From Stramonita haemastoma (taxonomy: Eukaryota; Mollusca; Gastropoda; Neogastropoda; Muricidae), in assembly GCA_030674155.1 (NCBI GenBank), contig CM060334.1, positions 32,576,017 through 32,640,016 of the forward strand: 64,000 nucleotides of DNA. The letters are read 5' to 3'. The notes beneath the pieces are model-generated. The model made no database searches. It saw nothing but the letters and a program-made list of their open reading frames with translations, and had not been told where the DNA came from. The translations under genes were made by a program, and so were the position numbers. This document shows, one piece after another, positions 23,621-37,289 of this stretch. Position 1 is the first letter of the stretch, and every line of letters begins with the position of its first letter.

Positions 23621-25438
23621 TGAATTTTTATAATTTTCTTTTCTTTTCATAGTAGGCAAGGATGCTTTTGCACTGTTCTTTCTGTGCACCCTCTCGTACA
23701 TCTTTAGTTGAGAGCATTTTGTCTGCCATTTTTCTCCTTGGTGTCTGACAGTGCCATGCCAAAATGTATCCGATAATCTTTTTTATGGTGTGCTTTACCG
23801 TTTTTCTAGAAATACATTTAAAGAGTGGTCTCAGTTTACTGGAAAGTGCCCTTGTAGCATGATTATCAGTGTTGCACTCTAAGATGCTAAAACACTGAAC
23901 CATTTTTGCAAGGGTAGGCAGGTGTGAATGAATGAATGCAAGTATGTTTGTACGATTTACCCCCCCCCCCCCCAAAAAAAAAAAAAAAAAACCCCAAACA
24001 AACCCTATCAAATATATTTTACATCTATCAATTATTTTGTTACTTAGATAATCTTAATTTTGGCATTGACAAGGCTTTTAGGTTCGAATTAGGGTTGGAG
24101 GGGGAGCGAATAATCTGATGTACGAATAATCTGATGTACTTTTAATATTTCTATTACGTTTTCCCAATATTATCCAAAAGGAAAAAATGGACAGGCTGAG
24201 ATAAAAAATCACTGTATGATTACAAGGACCCTCTTCATTTTAACTCTATTTTCTTCTTTCCCTCCCCATATAATTGTGTGCTGGATAATTACCTCTTCTG
24301 TCATCCAATCCATCTACCATAACTAGTTTTCCTTATAATGAAAGATACAATTTTATGGGACCATGCTGCATAGCCTCAGCTGAAAGATTTGCAGGTGGAA
24401 CAGAATGCCAACCAAAGCAGACTCCGGAGGAAGAATCCTTGCAGAAGCAGTTTTATACCATGACATTTTCTCCTAACGGAATTTGCAGACATTGAATTTT
24501 GAAACTGCAGTGTACTTATACTGCCAAAGTTGGTTTCTGTGGTTGATCCTGCTTTTTCAAATAAAGACAGACCTGTCTGTCTCCATCAAAGTATTAACTC
24601 TCTAAACTCCTATATGTTTGTGTGCAAGGTAAGGAAGAAGGGCTGCAGTCTTTTAGTACAACCATCATCTGAGAGAAAAAAATGTCCAACGATTGTTTAG
24701 ATATTATTTAGCTGCTTTTAAGAATTAAATGCTACAGACAGAGACAGCTGCCCACCATTAAGAGAAGTTTCCAGTTTCTGAAATTTGCAACCAAAAGTCA
24801 AGGAAGTCATGTACTGATTGCCTTAGCTGAATGCATTCTTGTTCAACTAAGTTCTAAACCGCAAAGCAATCCACAGACTTTGCATTATTTGCCATGTGAA
24901 TGACAAAAGTTGAGTTCAGAGACTATATTACTGAAGTAGGAACAAACAAGATGAGGAGTTTTTACTGGTATATGATGAATAGCAGTGACCTGTAGACTTG
25001 TGGACAGATGTACATGTAGCCAACTATGAAGAGCTGGTCTAGTCTAGTCCATTATCCTCAATATAAAACAAACAATAAATAAATAAATAGCCCAGATGTG
25101 ACAGTTTGGACTTCAGAAGCTCAACGCTCATCTCTGAACAATTATCTACTGATTTTGTACTCCAGATCATCACCTTTCCGCTTCTTACTACAGTCATTTC
25201 AATTCAATGCATGGCACCCTATTCTTTCCTTATACCATCATCTTGTCAGGACATGAACACTTTGCTCTTTTAACTCAAAAAAGTGCTTCAGGCCTGTCCC
25301 CCACCCTTTCCCTCCTCCAGTTTTTCAATTTTGAAAGGTTGGCAGTTACAACACTTATAACATCTTGTTCCCTTATTGTCATTTATTTGTTGGAACTAGG
25401 TTTGTTTTTTTACAATATTTTTATACCACAGAACAGTT
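23621..25438. other. Intergenic, no gene recognised
   Basis: Contains a C run followed by an A run at 23959-23991. A region at 23630-24010 is open on the minus strand but of simple composition at its start; it may be part of the neighbouring LINE. The rest is unassigned. Confidence 0.45.
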
Positions 25439-25700
25439 TAACACAGTTACTGAAATATGGGAAACATTTCTTTTTTTTTAAACAGAAATACTTGAATACA
25501 GGATGTTATTCTTTTTGAATGAGAAATAGTAAAATACAATAAGTATTAATTTTTTTAATACAGTTACTGACCTACAAGAAACAATTCTTTTTAAATAGTT
25601 ACCAAAATACAGGAAGTATTCTTTTTATAAAAAATAGAAATAGTTACTGAAATCAGGGTGTATTTCTTTTTGAAAACTAGTTATTGAAATAAAACAAAAA
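25439..25700 (+). repeat. Degenerate 36-44-bp tandem repeat, about 7 units
   Basis: The unit consensus is near atagttactgaaatacaggaag followed by tattcttttt; copies begin at about 25442, 25485, 25523, 25559, 25596, 25640 and 25677. AT-rich and diverged. Confidence 0.75.
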
Positions 25701-25717
25701 AACTATGACTCATGGGA

Positions 25718-25790
25718 TTTGAATCTATAACCTTCCTGCCAGGAACTAAACACCCAACCCACTGTGCCACTGCAGTTGGTCTTACATACT
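25718..25790 (-). repeat. tRNA-like SINE head
   Basis: On the minus strand: tggcacagtgggttgggtg (A box) and ggttatagattcaaatccc (B box). There is no cloverleaf with a clean acceptor stem, so it is not a functional tRNA call. Confidence 0.5.
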
Positions 25791-26181
25791 TTTACATTTC
25801 TTTCATCTGACAGAGTTTTACACTGTCTTACTAAATACCACCAGATTTATTTATCTCCTGATTTAGTTGTCTATCATTATGTGTGTGGCTGGTTAACTTA
25901 TAACACAGAGTGAGATTTTCTTATTAGATACCGTTTTCTCTACAGAAACCAAGTTTGGCAGGATGACGTACACAATCTTTCTTTAAGAACTCAGACAGGC
26001 AATACCTATCTAAAATATTAACTCTTTTGACTAAAAATCCACTTTTTTTTTTTTTTAAGGGAATCTCTATTTGGCACTTATTCAGGTTTTCTCCTAGAAT
26101 AGCTGTTACATATTTAAAGATTTATACAGTAGGCTACTTTCTTCCAAAAAGTGAAACTATTGCTTTTTCCCCCAACTTAAA

Positions 26182-26207
26182 AAAAAAGGGGGGGGGGGGG
26201 GGGGGGG
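26182..26207. repeat. A run followed by an 18-base G run
   Basis: An A9 run passes into a near-continuous G tract, one of the many poly-G/poly-C tracts in the 18-50 kb region. Confidence 0.9.
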
Positions 26208-26379
26208 AGCGTTCACAATTCTTAACAAAATAAAACTGAAAAACGTTTTGGGTAGAAACGGTTTATAATTGCTGTCAAAACACCATAAAGGGACATCAGT
26301 CTCAAATCGGACAGATAGTCTAGATTTTTTTTTTCATTTGAATTGACTTTGCCTTCTGTACTAGAAGCCATGGCCATCT

Positions 26380-26540
26380 TATCTGACCAGGGAGCTGACT
26401 GAGCTGGTTGCTGAATCTGTTGACAAGCGGCCATAAAGACTAGATCTAGAGTGACATGGACACACCACTTCAGCCTGTTCTCCTGCATTACCTAAAACAC
26501 CAGTCCCTTTATCTCCATAGTTACCCATAGAGCCGATCCC
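26380..26540 (+). repeat. Repeat E, copy 1 (pairs with 30960-31120)
   Basis: Both copies carry a gggagc.gactga-type start, ctgttgacaagcgg/ctgttgacaggagg, a gagtgtcatga/gagtgacatgg block, acaccactt/taccacttg, and cctttatctcc, in the same order and spacing. Confidence 0.6.
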
Positions 26541-27822
26541 CCTTTTGCCAACAGGGTAAAATCCCCGTCCTTAATCCACTCAACAGCAAAGCTTTAGCTC
26601 CTCCTTTTCACCCAGCTCTCGCACAAATATATATATGATATATCTCAATCTGTGGTATTCCCCTGCTCCCTCATACTACAATAACTGTTTACCCTCCCAA
26701 GTCATTCACTTTTTCTTATTCAACAAATGCCTGACGTATGTGACTGTGGTGGCTACTGTGCATTTTAAATGTCAGTGTACCTGATGTGACTATTCGTTTC
26801 AGTTACTGCATTTAAGTAATTAGATGATGATACCTAATGTGATTTTAAAAAAATAATTTACCTCTCCCCCTCCCAACACCAATAGAAAAAAATTGAACCA
26901 GTGTGTTAATACTCAATTTCTGGAACACTACAGTACTAATCTGTGGTGCTTGTAGATTTTTTGAGGAAAAGACTTTAAAAACGTAACTTTGTACTTTTGT
27001 GGCTGCTGGTGCTCCCTGGAACATGGGGGCAGCGATGACGCTCCACGTCCATCTGGTGTTGAGCACTCTCCATCCCATCCCCATCTGACAGGGTCGCCAT
27101 CATGCTTCTGCACTGCTGGGCCATTGCCAGTGTTGCTGATGGAAAGTGCCTTCCATCTCACTATCAGTCATGTTCCGTTCAGGAATGATCTGAAAACCAT
27201 GTTGTAATATACTGAATCAGAACCATTACATGTCACGGTGGGGCGTAAGCAGTTAGGCAAATGGTGGTGATGGTAGTAGTTAGGTGTCAATACAGAGGCG
27301 AATGACGATAGTCATTAAGAGCGTTTAGTAAGTTTTGCAATGTTAATAATGATGTTGCGCATTCACCAACCTAACGTTAACCTTAGGGGCCTCCTAGTAC
27401 ATACACTCTAGACTCGCTCGACCCATCTCTGGGAACCAAATCTTACCAACATTGTAAGTATACACTGAATAAGAAGTTGGCGTGTTTGACCCATGTACTT
27501 CACCATATAGGCAGCCATATTAAAGATTCTGAGGATTTTTCCTTCTTAAGAGGAGAGTGTGGGCTGTTCTGCGGTGAAGAGCTTTTCATAGCTGGAGACA
27601 ACAATATCAACATAGCGTTTTAAAGCATAACAACATGTTCATGTAGCCCTTAGCACATAGCTTATGTCAATGACGATTAAAGCTTTTGGCCTGAGCCCAT
27701 GCAGCACTTATAAAACCTGTTCAGTGCACTGGGCTGGAGCCTCAAGTGGTTCCCGATATTTTGAGAGGATGTTGCCCATGTCTTGCTACCAACATGCTGC
27801 ACCATTTGCTCATAATCGTTAG

Positions 27823-27826
<4 letters not shown>
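26541..27826. other. Intergenic, nothing recognised
   Basis: Mixed sequence with no convincing coding or repeat similarity. Confidence 0.45.

Positions 27827-27863
<37 letters not shown>
27827..27863. repeat. (CA)n microsatellite
   Basis: About 18 CA units. Confidence 0.95.
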
Positions 27864-27867
<4 letters not shown>

Positions 27868-27989
27868 GATAGAGAGAAACCAAACATAGACGATGTTTAT
27901 GATGAGAAAAGATATGCCCCAATCACAGGTGAAAATAGATAGAGGCAGTTGAAAAAGATTCTCTTTCCCTCTCTGCATGTTCCTCGGCT

Positions 27990-28085
27990 AATTCTCCGAG
28001 GTTCACCAGTGGTGAGATTTTGCATTGTGCGACTGTTTGCAACTGCATTCTGACCTGGAGGATGCTGTATAAAGCCAGTTGGCTC
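27990..28085 (-). repeat. SINE family A/B fragment
   Basis: gaggttcaccagtggtgag, attttgca, gcgactgtttgc and actgcattctgac are the conserved front block of the composite SINE; the module is not present. Confidence 0.55.
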
Positions 28086-28869
28086 TTGAACAGGAAAATG
28101 TAAATGTCTAACATCACTACTTGATGACACTTGCATACTGAAAACAAACAAAAAAATGATGAATGTGAAAACTTTGTACTTGCAGTTTTGTGAAATTCTT
28201 TCGTGTCTGTCTGGCGTTGACCGGGTGTTCTCTCAGCTCCAGTCCTAATCAGGCAGGGTCGATCATCATCGTCTTTCCTCCTTCCTCCGTCATGTGCTGG
28301 TGAAATCCAGTGGACAGCCAGTGTGGTTCAGGGACTGGGACTTCCATTTTAAGATGTCCCAGGCAGAGGAACTGTCTGAAAACAAAAAAGTGTTTACGAG
28401 TTAGATTTAAAATTTTAAAAGCATCATGATTTTCATTTCTTCTGATAAACAAACATAAAAGAAAACTTTTTAAACACAGTGAAACAAGCATAACATGGCA
28501 GTAGGAGCCAGCAGCGTGCCCTTCCCTGAAGTTGACTGTGGGCAAAAACGGTCCCATGACTGCACATGAAATGACCACCAAAACAAGAAAATCAATAATC
28601 AATAAATAAAAATGAATAAATAAAATGAATAGTGCCCCTATCAACTTTTTTTCCACCTGATCTCTTAGATATGTCAGACATGTCTTCCTCCATGGTTTTG
28701 TCCTTTCCAGACAACTAAACAGACGCTCTGCCCTGTCCTTTTCCTGGCCTTACTTTTGAATTGTTGTATCATCCACCGCCTCCTCCGCTGTGGCTGTGTT
28801 GACCCAGCTGTAAAGGCCGTCAATAGTGACTAGACGCCATCACCCTTTTGTTGTCAGGCTCGAGAGGTT

Positions 28870-28873
28870 CAAC

Positions 28874-28905
<32 letters not shown>

Positions 28906-28988
28906 AAAAAAAGAAGCTTACATTTGTCATTAATCCTCCTCTTTTCCTCTCTCTAACCCCTACCCCCCCCCCCCCCCCCCCCCCCCAA
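28870..28988. repeat. C-run/A-run and second C-run, about 20-22 bases each
   Basis: 28876-28895 is all C, followed by about 17 A; 28964-28986 is a second C tract. Confidence 0.9.
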
Positions 28989-29751
28989 ACTTTCAAGGCG
29001 AAACGATCTGACAACTGAGGTCATTATTATGTAAATGATCGCTAATCTCGGACAGAGATTTGCCATGAAGTGGCGAGCGTACAGTGAGGTAACGAATGCT
29101 TGCGACCCTAGTATACTGCTGTGCAACAGAAACTGGCTGTGGGTTGGTTTGGGCTGGGTGGATGCTGAAGGGTAGTGACAGCAGAATGGAGAACGAGTAG
29201 ATGATGATGATGATGATTGTTTTAGTGGTCACACTTGTGGCTCTAACCAGTCTGCTCCCGCTCACGGCCACCGCATCAACAATAAAGGAGGAGGAGACAA
29301 CCGGGAAAAAAAAACGACTCTTCAACATAATGACTGTTATGTTACTGATACTAAACCTCCCTCCAGTGTAGAGGTCGATCTCTACATTAAATATGAATAA
29401 ATAAAATGAACACATAATTATGACAGCACATAGCTTACAACTAAAACTCGTTCCTGGCAGACAAGGGAAAAAATACAAAACTTTTAAGAAATACACAACT
29501 AAAAAAAAAACTAAAAAAACTAGACACTTGAACACCTTCCTCTTTATTTTCCAAAATTACAAGTAAACCTCATCTGAGTGGGCTAGCTGTCAAGTCAAAA
29601 GCACCCCCCACCCCCCCCACCCCCCCCCCCCCCCCAAAAAAAAATCTATTCATGCTTTATCAGTATCAGATTGGAATTCGTTGTTAGGGGCTACTAACCA
29701 CCAGCTGCTACAAAGTGGAACGACTGCAGAAGTTGCGGTGTCCAAGCACAC

Positions 29752-29768
29752 ACACACACACACACAAA

Positions 29769-29805
<37 letters not shown>

Positions 29806-29806
29806 G
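29752..29806. repeat. (CA)n followed by a G run of about 36
   Basis: 29750-29766 alternates CA, then 29769-29804 is uninterrupted G. Confidence 0.93.
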
Positions 29807-30794
29807 GAAGAGAGAGAGAGATAGAAAATAGTCCGGCAACATTCCAATTTTTCAGATTCAAGGCCCAGAACTGCTAGGCAACCTGGGCATCTGCGAGTAA
29901 AAGCCTATTGTGGCTGGTATCAGCTGGACTCGCAGGTTTTTAGGCCTATGACCATCACCTGTATATATCAACTGGCACTGACACTAGTCAAACCACAGCG
30001 ATTGTTGAGGTCAATATTGGCCTAAACCCATTTAACAACCTGTGTTTTCTTTTCTCTCCCAACCAATATCAGTTGATTTAGAGAAACTTGGAAACTGTTT
30101 TAGTCATTATGTGAATACAATCACAACATTAAATAGTTTTAGTTCCTGCTCATCTAAATCTTAAGAGAATCAAACTCTTAAATGAGTTACTCTAACTAGA
30201 ATGTAATTTTATTGCTGAGTGAATGTTTTAAAATAGATAAACACTGTAGCCTAGTCGACGCTACCAAGAGCTAAATACTACGCCTTTTGGTTCGCCAACT
30301 TTGGCCCCACACAGAAAATGTCAAAACTGGGGAGCCGGAGTATATTTCCTTTTTTTTTTTTCTTCAAAAATTCTTATGTAAACTAGATAGTCCCTGTGAA
30401 GCAGAATTCGAGAAGCGAGTCATATTACTTCATATTCATACTTTGCTCTCGTATAAGTTTAGGCCATGTTCAAATTTTACCCCTCAGCGAGACATAGCAC
30501 ACATTTTAACTTGCCCAGAAATAATCACAGTACACAGACATTCACTCTTAAGTATAAAATCTACAGGTGAAAAAAAAAGAATGCTCTGTTAATACAAGAG
30601 GAGTTTGTGTCTAAGATAAGTTTCGGCAATCTTAATATTTTTCAATGTAACAGACCACACACGCACAGACGTGAGGCAAAAACACACAGACATTTCCAAC
30701 TGCAGACAAATGCATGCCTTCTTGACGCACACACTTTTAAAAAACATAAACAAAAACAAAAAAACCATGACAAGTTCAGGGGCAGATTCAACAC

Positions 30795-30795
<1 letters not shown>

Positions 30796-30842
<47 letters not shown>
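30796..30842. repeat. (CA)n microsatellite
   Basis: About 22 CA units. Confidence 0.95.
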
Positions 30843-30843
<1 letters not shown>

Positions 30844-30959
30844 CACCCAGTCTATTTCTAGCCAGACCGCTCTCTCTCCAATCAGCTATATAGAAGGAAG
30901 CCGGCCATGGTGGCAGGCAGATCTCAGCTAGGCTAGGCCTACTCCTCCTATCCCTCCCT

Positions 30960-31120
30960 ATCTGGGAGCCGACTGAAGTGAAGCAGTTGTTGAAACTGTT
31001 GACAGGAGGCCACAGATGGAGCCAGCCCCGGAGTGTCATGAAGGAAAAGATACCACTTGAGGCCTCTCCCCTCCCCCACGCTCACTTGTGCAAACACAAC
31101 TCCCCCTTTATCTCCTTCCT
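30960..31120 (+). repeat. Repeat E, copy 2
   Basis: See 26380-26540; similarity includes tgttgacaggaggccaca and cctttatctcc. The two copies lie 4.6 kb apart on the same strand. Confidence 0.6.
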
Positions 31121-31275
31121 GATAGACTAAACTCTATTTGCGGAGTAGACGCCCTATCTGTAATCCACTTCACCTTCAAGCCTTCCCGCCTTTTCTTTTT
31201 CTCATTTTTATTTAACAAGGTACACAATATATATAATAAGAGCATGCCCGTGTGTGCACAACCCCGCCCCCTCCC

Positions 31276-31325
31276 CTCTCCCCCCCCCCCCTCCTTCTCT
31301 GTCTGTCTGTCTGTCTGTCTTTCTC
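31276..31325. repeat. C run plus (TCTG)n
   Basis: Pyrimidine tract with five TCTG units. Confidence 0.9.
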
Positions 31326-32032
31326 CAATGTAATAACATGAAAAGTGTAGGGTGCACCGCGCTCACCTACCAATGCACACAAGCACTACAGAGCTTTTTT
31401 TTTCGAACGTCAAATGATAACTATATCACATATTTTTGTTTGCTATTCAGGCGACAAAGGACCTGTAAAACTGAGCTAGCCTGGATTCACATCTTCTGGT
31501 TGGAAGAGGGTATTATCTGACTTTGTCACTATTGGGTAACCCCCCCCCAAAAAAAAAAACAAAAACAGGGCTATTTATGTATACTGGTACCCACACCAGC
31601 AAGATTTATTTATGGAGCAGGTGGGGAGGGGGAAAAGGAAGCTCCACTCACAAAATCCTAACGCCCCCCTTCCCCCTCCCCCCAAACTTACACTGATCAG
31701 TTTGACTAGAAACGCAGTCTTAGTTTAGGATATAGCAGGCACAAAAAACTACAAAATAAATAACAAGCAAACATTCAGAGAATGAGATTGGGGGGGGGAC
31801 TTGAAAGAGACAATGGCAACATTGAATACCTTATAACCCTGCATTTGACCTTTTTCATATTTCTGTAAGGCATTTATTAAGATTATCAGATAATGATTAT
31901 CAAGCATTATCATTTACAATATTAAGACCTCAGAGAGTAAGATTCACGGAGGAAGAACACTGACCAGGTACTTTAAATAATGCATTAGTCTATATGATAA
32001 ACGATACAAGTGCTTAAACAGCAAAAGGAACA

Positions 32033-32052
32033 GGGGGGGGGGGGGGGGGGGG
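32033..32052. repeat. Poly-G run, about 20
   Basis: Uninterrupted G from 32033 to 32052. Confidence 0.9.
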
Positions 32053-32145
32053 CGATTTGACCTACTGGGTAAAAACGTTAGTCGTCTGTTCGATCTCTCC
32101 TGCCACCCACCTCCCCCAACCCTGAGAGAAAGAGAGACAGAGAGG

Positions 32146-32148
32146 CAC

Positions 32149-32233
<85 letters not shown>

Positions 32234-32236
32234 AGG
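32146..32236. repeat. (GA)n microsatellite
   Basis: About 40 GA units ending in (GGGA)n. Confidence 0.95.
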
Positions 32237-32936
32237 GCTTTTGACCAGTTTTCCTTCACTGTACCGATCCTTCACCTCAGTGAGGAGCAGTGAATCATTC
32301 CTGTGACAAGGCTGCATGAAGCCAAAGATAACCAACATACTTCAAACCGCCCGGCGGAACCATCTGCTCTTTCTGGCAACTTGCGATAAATATGACATGA
32401 CGGACCCACATTTTCCCCATGATCATAGAAGGCCTACTCGCTCCACTTCATTGAAGGAGTATCCACTCTTCTTCCCACTTTTTTCTGGGCAAAGGCTGAT
32501 CATACAAAGGTTACTTGATTATCTAACTATGAAAAACATTCTCTCTCTGTGTGTGTGTGTGTGTGTGCGCGCGTGCGTGCGTGCGTGTGCGTATGTCTTA
32601 ATACTGTTAAAGAGTTGGAGGGTAATCGGTAGGCCTAAAAACATTTCCGATGCTGCCAATAAAACTTAACCGAGGAAGACCTAATTTATGCCATGATCTC
32701 ATAATATACACTTGCAGTATAGTAACCACCTCTCTACAGCTGGAGGGCAAGATCAAGTGGCCTACTATCTAGTCACAGGGGCCCTTGACATGTCGCTCTC
32801 CCCTTTCACACAAACTGTAACAATTTAGCCTCTCACTGTCAACATTCCACGCCAGTGAATCACTTGCTGATAAAAACAAGCCCAAGAGATTTATCAGCAC
32901 GCTTTTAAGCTGGGCTATCTCCACCCCTAAGCCCCT

Positions 32937-32939
<3 letters not shown>

Positions 32940-33017
<78 letters not shown>
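32940..33017. repeat. (GT)39 microsatellite
   Basis: Pure GT over 78 bases. Confidence 0.97.
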
Positions 33018-33019
<2 letters not shown>

Positions 33020-33085
33020 CTCTCTCTGTATCTCTCCCTCCCTCTCCACTCAAGGCTCTGAACTGACAATGCTGTCAGGTAGATT

Positions 33086-33455
33086 GGGGGGCTAGAGGTA
33101 AGGCACCTGTATAGAAAGCGAGAAATGGGGGTTCTATCCCTGTTTGAGCCCAAACTTCTCCCACGTTCGTTAGAACTTAAGCGCTGGTCTGGGTGCTAGT
33201 CTTTTGGATAAGACAGTGAACCAAGCTCCAGTAAGCAACATGCATTCAGCGCATGTAAAAGAACCCGCAGCAAGGAGGATATTCCCTGGCAAAATTTTAC
33301 AGAAAAAACGCCGGTTTCACACAGGAAATGAGAACGGGAAAATGAAAAAAAAAAAAAAATATGAAAGAATATTGGGTGGCACTGCTCTTGTGGCGAATGC
33401 TCTCCTAAAGGGCAGCAGTCCAAACTTTACACAGAGAAATCTTTCTCAACTGAAA
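33086..33455 (+). mobile_element. SINE family C, near full length
   Basis: The head ggggggctagaggtaaggca with B-box-like gggttctatccc is tRNA-like. The body follows: cttttggataagacagtga, gcattcagcgcatgtaaaag, aacccgcagcaagg, ttccctggcaaaatttt, an internal A run, then gggtggcactg, gcgaatgctctcc and acacagagaaatct. Fragments of the same body occur at about 3890 and 9340. Confidence 0.75.
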
Positions 33456-33524
33456 GTGGTATGGAACACAAAACGATACAGCACAACACAACCCAACAGT
33501 TCATAAAGGTCTCCGCCTCCTCAT

Positions 33525-33720
33525 GCAAATCCTTCAGATGAGACTATAAGCCGAGGTCCCGCTTGCAAACGCTCGCAGAACATCTTACACACACGTTAAA
33601 TCTGTTCTGCTTTTCAAAAGAGTAGGCCATCGTGTGCCCGTGGGAACAGATGACGTAATTGACAAAACCACAGACACATGGGGACTAGATGTAACAAAAT
33701 GACGTAAGCGCTAATTCCAA
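33525..33720 (+). mobile_element. SINE family A copy, head missing
   Basis: gatgagactataagccgagg, acacacgttaaatctgttct, agagtaggccatcgtgtgcc and gtgggaacagatgac, then acatggggactagatgt: the module on the plus strand, directly behind the family C element. Confidence 0.75.
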
Positions 33721-34263
33721 TATTCTCGAAATTAAAGATAAAATATGATAAATGAAAATAATAAATACAATCCCGCCCCTTTTAAAACAAAAAACACGAA
33801 AAATCTACCAGTTCTCTTTATCCCAGACAAAGCATTCATTCACACAAAAAAATATAACATATTATTTTGTTCTAATCTGACGAACCATATCTGGGTTCAC
33901 CCTCTCTCTATGTCACGCTACCATCAACCTCTGTGTTTTCTGACAAGTGGGTGATTATTGAGCGCACCCCACGGTTCCGAATCGATCCGGTCAATATTGA
34001 CTCTGTGGGGGGATGACTGTGTTGTCTCAGACCCTGCTGCCGCCCCCGCTGTTGTCTCTCTACTCCACTCCACTGCCCCCTCAAGTGCTCTGTTGGCCCA
34101 GTGTGGCTTGTTTGTTGACAAGTCACCCTCCTTCCCCCCCCCCCCTCTTCACCTACTGACAACACTCTATTGTGTAAAAAAAAACAACAACAACAAAAAA
34201 CCTGCGCTATCAGTTGGAGGGATTTACCATAGAGCCCAGGAGATAACACGATACAGGTTAAAG

Positions 34264-34310
34264 CATATGAGGAAGTATGTGGGGGGGGGGGGGGGGGGGG
34301 GGGGGTGTAG
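34264..34310. repeat. Poly-G run, about 26
   Basis: 34280-34305 is G only. Confidence 0.9.
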
Positions 34311-34379
34311 AGTCCCAGAGAGGAGGAGAGAAAATAAAACGGCGAGTTTAAAAAGACGTCGAACTTGAAGACAACTTAT

Positions 34380-34700
34380 CCCTGAAGTCGGAATGCGGCT
34401 ATCTTCATGGTGGGCAAAAATAGTCGCATAATTATCCTAAATCTCACCATTGGTGAACTTCGGAGCTCTAGCCGAGGAATGAAAAAAAAAGGGGGATTCA
34501 AGACAACCAGACCTATAGCAATCTTGGAGATGGGATAGCTCAGTAGTCAGAACTTCCCCCCAAGTTAAGGCTACGCAGCACTGAGCGCAGTTATCAAGTG
34601 GAAAGGTGGCTGTATGTGCGCCTTGGCTCCAGTACAGTCCCCAGTTCACTCAGCTCTAAATGGGTACCTCCCTTCTTTAGGGATATGGCAGATAAAGCAG
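34380..34700 (+). repeat. SINE B front block followed by another tRNA-headed SINE fragment
   Basis: 34380-34470 keeps atggtgggcaaaaatagtcg and ctcaccattggtgaacttcg. 34530-34690 begins agatgggatagctcagtagt (A-box-like) and ends cagctctaaatgggtacc, a SINE-like segment resembling 45395-45665. Confidence 0.5.
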
Positions 34701-35559
34701 CAAGGGACAGGACCTCAATATACTGGCCACTAGAGAAGCTGAAGTCAATTCCAATGGCAGGGTTCATAGTCTCCACCTCTTATGAACTATTTTTGTCTCC
34801 GTGACGATGATCTCTTCGTCTAAGATACGACAGTTATTTCTTGGTTTGCTCAACCCAACAAATCTCATCCTTTCATCGTAGCCTTAGGTCTATGCACCAT
34901 GCTTGTTTCCCCGTTGCAAAGTGTATTTAGCTGAACTATGGAGCCCGCCCTCCCACTGATACTACACTTCTGAGCTGGTCAATGTTGACTGTGGGGATGA
35001 CTGTGTCGTCAAAGACCCTGCACCCCCTTCCTTAGTGCTCTGTTGTAATCACTGGTTTTGTTATCCTAAATCCTCTTCCACCTCCCTTCCTTCCCCATGG
35101 ACTACAGTCTCTCTTGAGAGAAAAGATTATCATTAATCATTCAGACGAGAGATTTATCATGTACTTGTGGTTGAGATAACGTGACAAGGGATACATTATC
35201 ATCACGCATGGAAGGGGATGTGGATGGAATCGAAAAATAGGAGCAATGAATGAGTTGCTCAGTGGCCTCCATCCTGTCTTGTCTGCAGAAGATGGGCACT
35301 TATCAGGAAAGCTACGTCGACTCAGCTAACATAGTTTATCTTTGGAGTTTGACCACTACTTCCAGTTTTACCCACACTTTGGGTATCTGGGTATCCCTAT
35401 CTGGTGTTTTAACCCACACATCAACTCCTTGGCCCATCACTATGGTTCAAGCGGCCAGTGGTCAACACTCAGCGTGTGATCGTTCTCGGATTTTCAGGTG
35501 TTTTTCATTGCGCAACTACCTTACAAACTAAACATCAAAGATTTAGCGTTGATGAATTA

Positions 35560-35720
35560 CTGGGGCAAAACTGTATAATGTCACGCATATATCTGCAATT
35601 TATCACCAAAGTTGCCTCCCGAAATGGTGGGCAAAAAAACAGGTCCCATACGCAGGATCTTACTGTTGGTGGACCTCAGAGCTCTATTCAAGAAAAGAAC
35701 TATGACATCTTCACTCTGTT
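35560..35720 (+). repeat. SINE family B front-block fragment
   Basis: gaaatggtgggcaaaaaaac, tcttactgttggtggacctc and agagctctattcaag match the family, with the module absent. Confidence 0.5.
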
Positions 35721-37289
35721 CATTCCATTCCAATCTTCACTCTGTTGACAATCAGAACCAGTTTATTTGTGCAACAGCTAGAGATTATTCACTTACTGTC
35801 GTTAACCTGGGGTTTTATAATGACACTGATGCTATGCGATTACAAAGATGGTTACAGATCATCACTCACTCGCTCTACTCCTTCCACACCATTTTGTCCT
35901 CAAAGTCATAATACCATTCTCTTCATCTCAGATAAGACAGGTACCTGCTTCTTTATCCTACGCAGTCAAATCTCATCTGTTTTCCTTCTCTAAGCCACCA
36001 CCAGCACAACAGCGCTCTTTTCTCTGAATGATGAATCAACTGAACTATTGAGCGCACCCACCGGCTAGACTAATACTACTGAGCTCCCCCGCTGACTAAA
36101 CTGAGCTGGTCAATATTGACTTAGGGGATGACAGTGCCATCCCAGACTCTTGTCATCGCACTGTTGTTTCTCTGCTCTTGCCCCATGCTCTTGTCTGCTG
36201 ACGGTTTTTTTTGCAATCAATCATCGTCCTCTCTTTACGGACAAAACTTTTTTTTTTTTTGGTGAGACATACTAAGCACTGGGGAGATACTGTTGTCAAG
36301 TAGACGTGGGCTCACAATGAGATAACGGTTATGTACAGTTGGGGAAGCAGGTAGGTAACGTTGAAGCCAGGGTAAACTAGGAATGCAGAAAGAAAGGAAC
36401 AATGAATAAGTTACACGAGTGTCTCAGCATGCTGTATTCCTGAAGACTGAATGTGGTTATGTTAATGTAGGTCTAATAACAGTCCCGGCCACTTACAAAA
36501 CTTCATCAATGATTTTTTTAAAAATGTACATCTTGTATTGTTCAAGAGATGAGGGCGTGCTGAAGTTTCTTACTGCATAGGTGATGGGAACATGTTAATT
36601 TTGAGACTGGCCAACAGCGTCAGCCTCTGGGATTGGTATAGCGTTTCGGTGACATCCCCATCAACACGTTCTACCATGCGTGCTCTTTTCTATCACTACT
36701 GGTTCAATGCATGGTAAATCAGTTAAGAGCAGTGTATGTAATAAAGCGTACTACCGAATATGATTACTCGGTAATCTGTCTGCTACGTAATAGGTTAACA
36801 AAACAACACAAAGACAAGAACTCTTGCATACACACGTCACTCACAAGACTGGAATAAGTACACAGACACAAATCGGCAGACAGATTATGACCAACAGAAG
36901 AAAACCAGACGTATTTAAGGGTACTGTCAACAGAACAGTCCGTCTGACGTCATGCCTCCGTAATTGAATATCCTTGTCTCGATCTCTGAAACCAAAACAA
37001 TAAATACGGGAAAGAGGCCCATCTGTTGTTATTCAAGCAGTGACAATTTAGCACATACCAACGCTGACTTTCTTTTTTGTTGTTGTATAAACAGTAAATC
37101 GCTAGCGTGTGTGTCGCAGCTATCAACATGAAATATTGTATGTAACTCAAAAGAGATAAGAGATAAGCGCACCTTTGGTGTCACGTTATCCCCTTAATCC
37201 CTCCGCTGTGTACACATGACACTGTCCCCTGTGTACACACAAACTTAATCTTTAAAACACCTTACTGACATTTCAGACCGGTGACTCAC

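Noticed and set aside
26989..27207. Short frames on both strands around 26.9-27.2 kb
   Set aside because: No family similarity and no splice context; composition like the surroundings.
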